Of a stretch of DNA of 64,000 bases, positions 41,201-64,000 are shown one piece after another; positions within the stretch are counted from its first letter, which is position 1; the number at the start of each line of letters is the position of its first letter. Made by a program: the position numbers and the translations under genes. The notes under the pieces are model-generated. The model was not told where the DNA came from and did not search any database. It saw only the letters and a program-made list of their open reading frames with translations. The DNA comes from Liolophura sinensis (Eukaryota; Mollusca; Polyplacophora; Chitonida; Chitonidae). The stretch covers positions 29,122,402 through 29,186,401 of the forward strand of contig NC_088301.1 of assembly GCF_032854445.1 (NCBI RefSeq), in the 5' to 3' direction.

Positions 41201-43785
41201 ACCAACATAACTGGTAAACAGGATTTTGTCCATCTCTTTTTACGAAATCATGTAAACGTGCATTGACCTTCATTACTGGTAAGATGTAAGTCATCATAAA
41301 AAAAAGATATCTGAAGAGCATATTTTTTAAACTTACTTAATTGGAATGAATAAATGCAGTAGGGATAAACAAGGTCATGAACACGATGGCATCTTGAATA
41401 AACGAATGAATACATGAATGATTAAAATATGAGGTTACGGACAGTACTTCGTGCTTGGCAAGAAAATGTTAGAATCAGGAAACGGATAAAGACAGTTTAT
41501 TTGTAATACCCTAAATATATCTCTGTTTAACCTAATTCTGCCTAAGCCATGGTGGTATGTAATGGCGTGTAGTTTGCTAAAGAATAAATTAGTATTATAT
41601 GTAATAAAAAAAGCCCTAACTAAGGCATGTTGACAAGAGGTAGTATATCACCAGATACGTTCGACCTTCAAACTGTCGATGCTGCTCTAGTTTTACTCTA
41701 TGCTATAAGTCGCTTATATTTTGAATATTTTATTACAGAGAATGTATCCGAATGTGTTGAAAGTTATGAACAAAGTTGACGCTAAGATTTAAAAAATAAT
41801 TACTGTACAGGCTTTTCGTGTCAGGCTGACGATAAGACTTCATAGAGGCCTTAGTCATCACTAGACTGCGTTTCATATACCCAGATGGCTTACCTGTATG
41901 GTATTTTCTTTGGCAGAGCAAGGCTGTGTCCACCTATTGTTTCATACGATCTGTCTTCACTTTCCATCTCGGTGAAAATGCGACTAGAAATAGGTTCTAC
42001 CTCACAGCGAACAGTCGGTCTATCAGCTATACATGCCTCCTCTATGCTTAAGAACTGTTCAAAAGACAGCATCGCCAAGTGTCTCTCTGGAACCTCCAGA
42101 ATGGCTTTTTCGTCTTGATCGGACAGATTCTTCTTGTGGCTCATTCTTTGAGGTCTGCGAGATACATAAAGACAGGAATCTCTTATAGAGCAACAAAGGG
42201 TGAGTTTACGGGGCAGTTCCCGTGGACAATCGGCCTCACCCTCACCGAACTCAATGGTGACAGGAAATTCTGGCTTGCTTTGGAGGAACTCCGCGAAAAC
42301 CATGGCTTTATCTCTCCCGCCGTCCAGCACTTCGTCCATTTCAACCTCCAGGTCGAGAGGAATTTTGACTTTCTGGCAACCTTTCTTACCACTCAGCAGC
42401 CTGTCACATTTAAGGACACTGACTTGATGGCTGCTGTTGTTCCACTTGTAGTTCACATTTACCACTGTGTATGATGTCCTCGAGGAAATACTAAGCACGT
42501 CGCCCGAATGCAAACAAAATGGCGAAGGTGCATCGCATGCGACGTCTTCCCTCACAGTCACTTTGGTACCTGGTCGAGTTTTCAATAGATCGCTAATACA
42601 GTAAAATTTTCGACACACCGCAGTGCACTTCACTGGCAAAGTCGGTGACAGCACATAATGGTCCTCTTCGCATTTGGCTAAAATCTTTTCCACTTTGTCA
42701 AATTTGTGGACGCAAACAATCGGAGATCTTTGCTGCAGATACTTAGCAAAAACTTTCGGTTTGTCAGTGTAAGTCTGAATACAAGCTGTCACTGGAAAGT
42801 TGTCTTCGTACGCGATGCGGAACTGAGTCAAGGTGTAACGGTTTGCCGCGAAATGAGAAATAGGAGTCTCGTATTCCTCCACGGCGTAGTGCTTTATCCT
42901 TAGAGGCAAATCACTGGGTAAATTCCACGTCACCTCGAGCTGTTTCCATGGTGAAACCTGGACATAACTCACCGGTGTGTGCATGTAAATGTCCCCAATA
43001 TAATCCCTTCGAATACCAGGAATTGGATACATCCCGTTTAGAGAATCCCGGGCCAGTTGCAGTCGCCGAGCAATGGGTGCCATGGATATCAATTCTGACA
43101 AGGTGTAGAAACATTTGTCTTGGAGCGCTTGGAACTGGCCTTTGCAGTACACTGGGAGTCTCATGAGCTTGCCATTCATATGTTTGCATTCTAAATACTT
43201 CCTTCCGCTGGCGTCTGTCGTGAGCTTTACAGTCCTGAAACGATCTCCAGCCTTGAAACAAACGCTGGGGTCAATGGGGTCAGTGAAGTTTTCTGTGGAT
43301 TTGAAGAAGGGTGGGCAATCTGTAATGAGGTCTTGTACTCTCGGGTACATTTTCCCGACGTAGTTCTCGTACGGGTTTTCGGTCAAGTCCGCTTGCGGCT
43401 TTTCGTGACACCCTGGGTCCGAGGAATGCCTCGAGGGTGATGGGGGTCTCCGTGTACTCCCAGAAAAGCTATCCGTGTCAAGTTTACCATTCATAACAAC
43501 AAACTTGCCAGGGAAGTTTATGGGAAGGTGGACATCTCTGATGTAAGCCGTGTCAGGGTCGAAATAGGACAAAGTCACGCTGCCCGTAAGCACAGTCCGC
43601 AACAGTATAACGTCACCTGTCTGTATAGACACAGGGTTACCCGAGGGCAACTTGTAACGGAACGGTCGTGTGGCAGCCACAGTCTGGGGGATGTTGAAAC
43701 TGTCCACAAACTCCCCCAGGGTGCAGGAATCCCCATCCAGATCCCCTTGACCGCCTAGGCTTTCTGGCTTAGACGCCGTCGCCAT
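38263..43785 (-). CDS. THEMIS-like protein with two CABIT domains, complete, four exons
   Basis: Exons 43785-41894, 40254-40091, 39340-39233 and 38318-38263 join in phase (2220 nt, 739 residues). THEMIS proteins are cytoplasmic adaptors; in vertebrates THEMIS binds GRB2 and SHP1 in T-cell receptor signalling. Exon 1 carries two tandem CABIT units, at roughly residues 21-240 and 290-570. They contain the family signatures LGEFVDSFNIP, LPINFPGKF (87-95) and RLPVYCKGQF (209-218), and a cysteine-rich second unit. Between the units' strands lies a proline/serine loop (RRPPSPSRHSS, 112-122) and PYENYV (138-143), a pYxN-type GRB2-SH2 candidate; SYETIG and NLYEDV are further tyrosine motifs. The tail is basic and serine-rich (FKKKSTDM-stop). 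The start at 43785 (CAAGATGG) has a good context; an ATG 15 codons upstream is in frame but weaker. The nearest alternative is a GAREM-type protein, but that has one CABIT plus a SAM domain. Confidence 0.82.
39001..39100 (-). repeat. SINE fragment in THEMIS-like intron
   Basis: (TTTA)n followed by TTTGATTCTTGATTAACGCT, ACTCAAGAATTTTGCACTTC and a diverged CAATAAATGGCGGTAATTC. Truncated copy of the common SINE 3' half. Confidence 0.65.
39612..39965 (+). repeat. third tRNA-derived SINE type
   Basis: Head: TTAGTAACTCAGCTGTCCGG and B box CGCAGGTTCGAATCGAG. The body ends GTCATATAACTGAAAATGTT / GAGCACATCGGTAACAACA / TCAAGC, which is a diverged version of the tail seen at 11824 and 31623. It lies in the intron between THEMIS-like exons 2 and 3. 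Confidence 0.65.
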
Positions 43786-44261
43786 CTTGCAGTGTGAACA
43801 CTTGACATATATATAACGGACCGATAACACAGCTGCCTATTTCGTTGTGGGTTGTCCGACGATCAACCTAGGCCATTTTACCTGTATTACAGCGATATCC
43901 GCATACCTGTGTAACTCACCTGTGTGAGTGAGGTCACGGACAGGGTAGCCTCCCCTTTGTTATATTCCCTCAGCTGCAACACATTTTTTCTTCAAGCTAC
44001 TTTGACTGATGTAACATGTAACGCTGTACATAGGACTAGGTATATCTACACGTGGCCCTTGCCTTTTAATTGCTAGGACCCACGAGACATGCTGGAGTTC
44101 AATCCTGTTCTGGGACAAGGATTTCAACCCCCCACCTGCCACCCCCACTCAATTCCATTGTGGTCTACACCATGCATGATCTAAAGAATTCTTACTAATC
44201 TTAATCGACAGGGCTTTACCGTACGAACTTCCTACGATCATCGTGTACAGTCTTCATGCGC

Positions 44262-44656
44262 ATTTTTACGGAAGCCCATTGGTGTCACGGTGAGAAACAA
44301 AACATTCCAGAGAAAAAAGTCGAAAGGTTTGACTTTTTTTGAAATGTCGACTTACTGTTGGGTCAAACGCATTCGCACACTCCCTAATGACACACAGAAA
44401 CATCCTGAATCATATGCAGTTGTCAGCAAGGTATGTATGCATGGTCTGGTCTAAATTGCGATATCAAATAACAATACAGGCATCATATAAGAGCGGTCTG
44501 TATGCAAACCCTGAAATTTCCAACAGTCGACACTTCAAGAAAAAAGTCAAAATTTTGACATAAAAAAGTAGACATTTCGAGAGAAACGGAAATTTTGACA
44601 TTTTCCCCCCGAAGATATTTTTTCAGCGTGATACCAATGGGCTTTCACGCATATTT
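44262..44656. mobile_element. inverted-end element of about 395 bp
   Basis: Left GCGCATTTTTACGGAAGCCC / ATTGGTGTCACGGTGAG is answered on the right by CAGCGTGATACCAATGGGCT / TTCACGC. Inside are AAAAAAGTCGAAAGGTTTGA and CAAGAAAAAAGTCAAAATTT, also roughly opposed. Confidence 0.6.
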
Positions 44657-44757
44657 ATTTCACACGCCTTAAATTTGGCCTTGCAACCAATGCGTGATAC
44701 CAATGGGCTTTCACGCATATTTATTTCACACGCCTTAAATTTGGCCTTGCAAGACTC
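44626..44757. repeat. exact 66-bp tandem duplication
   Basis: GCGTGATACCAATGGGCTTT / CACGCATATTTATTTCACAC / GCCTTAAATTTGGCCTTGCAA begins at 44626 and again at 44692 with no mismatches over 61 bp. The duplicated block includes the right end of the inverted-end element at 44262-44656, so the duplication is recent and later than the insertion. Confidence 0.9.
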
Positions 44758-45411
44758 GAATGGTCAGCTTAAGGGTAAAAGCAAATAATTCCTTGAATTT
44801 CATTTAGAAATGAGAGATTATAGGCAGTCGTATCTCTGGTGCAGTGAACGGTCTTGTCCTGAAGGGTCATTTATACAGTGTTAGCTGGTGGCCATCTCAA
44901 ATCGTGCGGCTCCTGTATTATTTCCACAATTATCTTACGATGTTCTTAGGAATTCCTCGTACACCCTGTGCATATACGAGGTATAAGATCGTAGGGGTAT
45001 ATCACGGATCGATCCCGTATGACCGCCGTGAAGGTCCCGTGCGGTTATCTTGCGGTTCCTTCGCCGCTTCTTTCACGTTGAAGCAAAGGTATCTGTCGAT
45101 TGGTTCGAGAAAGGCACCACGCGGGTCAAATATGTGACCGTTATCACACAGACGCTGCATTTCCCTGGGATACCCTTGATTTCTAATTATCTTAGAAACT
45201 CGCCGTAGGCAGAAAAATTCGTAAGGGGCTTGTTGTATAAGCAATATAACAATAAGAGAGTAAGGTTTATGCCGCCAAAATAACTTGCCATTACTACCGT
45301 TGATTTTCCTGCTGCTGTATACTCATGCATGTAGGCAACATTGTAGTAAATGATAACAAAGATTAATTGTTGTTTCACGAGATACTGGAGAATTTTCGCT
45401 TCCATATGATG

Positions 45412-45545
45412 TCAGTGAGATTTATGTGTGAATCATACCGCAGTGCCAGTGCTAAACCACGGACCTTGGGCAAATCACTTTGGAATTTTCCTTGGTGCAC
45501 CTCTGACTTATAGACCGACATGTGGTCTTCAACGAATACATAAGG
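45412..45545 (-). repeat. SINE-like repeat fragment
   Basis: GCAGTGCCAGTGCTAAACCA, CGGACCTTGGGCAAATCACT and GACATGTGGTCTTCAACGAA match the middle and end of the copies at 965-1165 and 2683-2880. Confidence 0.5.
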
Positions 45546-45873
45546 CGGCCCTGTAGGAGCTCAATCGACCGCTTAATTTTTGTTGCCACCAAGGCTCATA
45601 TACAAACTGCATTCATGCAAAGTGTACAATAGCGGAAAAGTGTACAAATCATCTGCCCAAGACCGTGCTTGTAACGGCACCTCTTGCAGAGTTTACTAAC
45701 TTGCAACACTAGGTAATTATCTGGGTAACAAATTATATTTCAGATGTGGTTGGATACATGTATCTCAGTTCTTAGCATTAAGCTCCTATACACACCTTGA
45801 TCTATCCAACGATTAACCGAAAAGAAAAGAATACGATAGTATAACAATTTGCTGTCGGGAAACTTCGTTTGCT

Positions 45874-46007
45874 CTGGGCCCAGTTTCACGAAGCTCTCTT
45901 AACGTTACGAGGTCGCAACTACGATGACAGGTAATGCCTACAGTACTGGTTGCCGTGGTCTTTACGTGATCGTAACGTTATGAGTGCTTCGTGAAACCGT
46001 GCCCGGG
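45874..46007. mobile_element. fold-back element with GGGCCCAGTTTCACG ends
   Basis: CAGTTTCACGAAGCTCTCTT / AACGTTACGA on the left is answered by TCGTAACGTTATGAGTGCTT / CGTGAAACCGTGCCCGG on the right, with only a few mismatches. The whole 134 bp folds on itself. No coding capacity. Confidence 0.8.
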
Positions 46008-48414
46008 TATCTTCGGACCGATTATATAGGCTATATAAGCCCATCAAGCAAAATATTACATGCAAAGTGGAAGATCCCTGCTGTAGTCCTGAATTAAGTC
46101 CTTAGATTAAATCGCCCGAAGAAAACTGGCAAGAGGGCGGATTTCATAGGTTATACCTGGGACTCTTAATCCCAGGCTATACGTGTGAGCATTTGCCAAC
46201 AATCACACTGCCCTCGCTGCTCTGGTTTTACTCGATATATGTTTAACCTTTCACACTGTCCAAATGTGTACATTTGGCTTCAGGTGTTCCGATGCAGCAG
46301 GGAGTATCCAAGAAATATTATGTGGTCCTGGGCTTGAATCTCTTTTTGTTTAAAAAAATCGTTTTTTGCAATTGTTTGCATTAAGTCGCGCCTGAATCTA
46401 CCCCGCGTAATAAAGACTGGAATCCTGTGTAACTGCACGGTCCATATATAAATATTTACTTCAACTTCAAGTCCGTTGTATTTTTTACAAAACATTTAAA
46501 AAAAACACAAACAAACAAAAACACTTTAATCATATTTTATATGGCATTTGTCTTTTTTATTTGATGCTGTACATAAGAAACCTTTTCGAACAAACCATTC
46601 TTACACATTCCACAAAGAGCACCAACAGTATACCACAAAGCTCTGTTAAAGATCCTCTTAACATGAATGATTTTCAGTCCATACAAATTCCTGATTCACA
46701 GAGGCCATTCATTATAGATGTCCCCACATTGCTCGAAAGACAGAATATACTGTAATCCACCAAAGAGTGACTGATGTTATATTTTGGTACAGTTTGTCAA
46801 CATTTACTTTGCTGGGCTTGGTAACTGTTAACACTGCAGCAGAAGTAACTCTGCTATATAACCCAATTTTTAAAAACAATATGCAAGAAATTAAATTGAT
46901 AAAAGGAGGCACCGGTCTTTAATAGTGTCGTGTACAGTATTTTGCCGGCAAGGGCAGTCTAGATCCAATCATGTCAGTATGACACTGACAGTAACAAGGC
47001 TACATGAAACCAGTGTTAATTTAATAGATCATCTTGTCCATTCTACAATCTACAATATCTAATATGCATGTTGGAAGATATTCCTAAGACAAAATATATC
47101 TACCAAGCTGTAATATTTATAATTAAAGAAAATAAAACTGCTTATTGAAACTTTTCAAAGTTTTCTTTTTCATATATGACAGGTACTGAATGCTCTCATT
47201 TCATATCTGTCATTAGTATGTCACCCTCAGGATACACTGCAATTACTGCATGAAAATCTCGAAGGCCCAGTGTCACAAACCTATTCTTCATATTAACCTT
47301 AAACAGTTTACTGTGCTAAAATTGTCACATGTACCTGAGGAATAGAGTTGTCTTAAAGTTTCAAATTTCAAGCATTTAAGTTCCAATCTAAGTTCAAGAA
47401 TATCTTAATCCCAAGTCTGGCTAAGGGTTAGGCAGCTTTATGATACTGTTGCCAGGGAGCAAGTATTCTGCAAAGATCTTTCTGCCTACTGAGCTTTTAA
47501 AGGCTAGGCTCCAGAATGACAGGGGCTATGCAGTTCCCAAGTGTTACAGTGCTGTAATTCCTGGTATGCTGAAAATCGCGTTTTTTATTTGGACAACAAT
47601 GTTATATAATGCTCGCTATAAATCACTGGCTATAAATAAACTAGAACATCCAGAACAATGTTAGCGAACCAGTTCACAATACTGTGTTACTATACATATA
47701 TAAATAAACACATGTACAATTAAAAACCTGCACCCATCACGTCATACCACAGACCCTTTACATCCCCCAATCAACTTCCCGCTATACACCAGCTTAAGGG
47801 TTTGTCCAATCAATTGTTGGAGCTAGCTGGAACCTTAAGTTGTACACATTGAAATTAGGAGCAAACTAGTCTAGATTTCCATTTTTTTCCTTTTGTTTTC
47901 AAATTTATCTCTTAATAATCCCTCTTTTCTGTAATAAATAAATTTTCATCCAACTTGAATTTCTCTTTATTAAAAAAAAAAAAAAAAAAAAACAGGAAAA
48001 AATTTTTTTTTACTTAAGACTGTTTTAAACTGAACTACTACATCTTATTAATATTCAAATACATATAGAGGTTTCATTAAAAATTTGATACAGATGAACT
48101 CACAACTGTCACACTATCTGTAACATTTAGAAACCATAGAAGTACAATCAAGTTTGGAAACAAATCCATTCGCAACAAATTCACTGATTTAAATATCCGG
48201 TCATTGATGGAATTCTTTCTAGCACTGTTGATCCTTTTTTCCCCACAGACTTCCTTCTTGTTCATGATCGTGGGACAGCTTGAGACCAGTCATCGTTGTA
48301 ACAACAAGAAAAAAAAAGAAAGAAAATTGATACAAGAAAACATCTGGAAGGGAAATTAAGCTGTTGTTGAAGTGTGTGATAGTTTCCGGTGTCTGTGATC
48401 TATGAGATTATGAA

Positions 48415-63630
<15,216 letters not shown>

Positions 63631-63795
63631 CTGTTTACAAGTTTAAAAAGAGTCACATCCTGAACCAGTATTGATCATGACAATGTATGAAAAGTCAGAA
63701 ACCAGTCAGAAGCATATAGAGTCATCACTGACTGGTTGGAATGAGTGTTAGACACACACGCACGAATCCTATCTCCAGTGTTAGCCAATGGGTTG

Positions 63796-64000
63796 AAGGA
63801 TTTATTTATTTATTTGATTGGTGTTTTACGCCGTAATCAAGAATATTTCACTTATACGACCACGGCCAGCTTTATAGTGTGAGGAAACCCGGCAGAGCCC
63901 AGAGGAAACCCACAACAATGCGCAGGTTGTTGCCAGACCTCCACTTACGGCCGGAGAGGAAGCTAGCATGAGCTGGACTTGAACTCACAGCGACCGCATT
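63796..64000 (-). repeat. SINE, cut by the right edge of the window
   Basis: (TTTA)n, TTTGATTGGTGTTTTACGCC, GAATATTTCACTTATACGAC, GGAAACCCGGCAGAGCCCAG, CCACTTACGGCCGGAGAGGA, TGAGCTGGACTTGAACTCAC. The last piece is the B box in reverse, so this copy keeps at least part of its tRNA-like head. It sits in the PGM1 intron upstream of the exon at 63630. Confidence 0.9.

Larger units (their letters stand above)
43786..48414. other. intergenic region between the THEMIS-like and PGM1 genes
   Basis: The left part should contain the THEMIS-like promoter. A TATATATA stretch lies at about 43807-43817, only 20-30 bp before its ATG, too close to be the core TATA box of that start codon. The right part (about 46.5-48.4 kb) is AT-rich, with AATAAA hexamers on the minus strand (for example 47971-47966), and is probably PGM1 3' UTR. 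Repeats at 44262-44757, 45412-45545 and 45874-46007 have their own entries. No gene was recognised otherwise. Confidence 0.5.

Noticed and set aside
43807-43817. TATATATA stretch before the THEMIS-like ATG as core promoter
   Set aside because: It is only 20-30 bp from the start codon, which would put transcription start at the ATG itself; more likely plain AT-rich 5' UTR.

Overview
The window is animal nuclear DNA. It holds intron-rich genes with GT-AG junctions, no operons, and introns and spacers packed with SINEs, fold-back elements, minisatellites and simple repeats. Several SINE types end in tails such as TTTATTTATTTGATTGGTGT / ACTCACTCACTC, or carry a body that starts ...GTTTTACGCCGTACTCAAGAATATTTCACT. 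From memory this kind of repeat is abundant in molluscs, so a bivalve or gastropod is the best guess. That is inference; the species cannot be named from sequence alone.

Five protein genes could be assembled exon by exon, with reading phase matching across nearly every junction. From left to right: (1) the 5' end of SZT2 (KICSTOR complex, nutrient control of mTORC1) on the minus strand, 634-5277, running off the left edge; (2) a REX1BD homologue on the plus strand, 8311-10808, divergent from SZT2; (3) a complete choline transporter-like gene, closest to SLC44A1/CTL1, on the minus strand in about 21 exons, 30488 down to 13428, with one exon that reads with a 1-base frame break; (4) a THEMIS-type two-CABIT-domain gene on the minus strand, 43785 down to 38263, four exons, 739 codons, with almost all of the CABIT region in one 1.9-kb exon; (5) the last three quarters of phosphoglucomutase (PGM1) on the minus strand, 63630 down to 48415, with the catalytic-serine exon beyond the right edge. 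These genes have no obvious common pathway and look like ordinary neighbours.

The space between and within genes is where the unusual structure lies. Two elements combine inverted ends with an internal tandem array (5977-7250, array period 106 bp; 33917-34755, array of about 94 bp pyrimidine-rich units). A 453-bp element has perfect 31-bp inverted ends (35624-36076), with internal relatives at 32689-33235 and 36465-36640. Three small fold-back elements share GGGNCC...-type ends (38111, 45874, 59441), and an AT-rich palindrome of about 440 bp sits in an SLC44A1 intron (29290-29730). A (TA)n block carries a module of about 60 bp in opposite orientations (27.7-28.5 kb). A decayed Ty1/copia retrotransposon and LINE fragments lie in PGM1 introns.

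I found no rRNA, true tRNA, CRISPR, phage or bacterial system. The most promising biological items are the invertebrate THEMIS-like adaptor and the family of inverted-end elements with embedded minisatellites.
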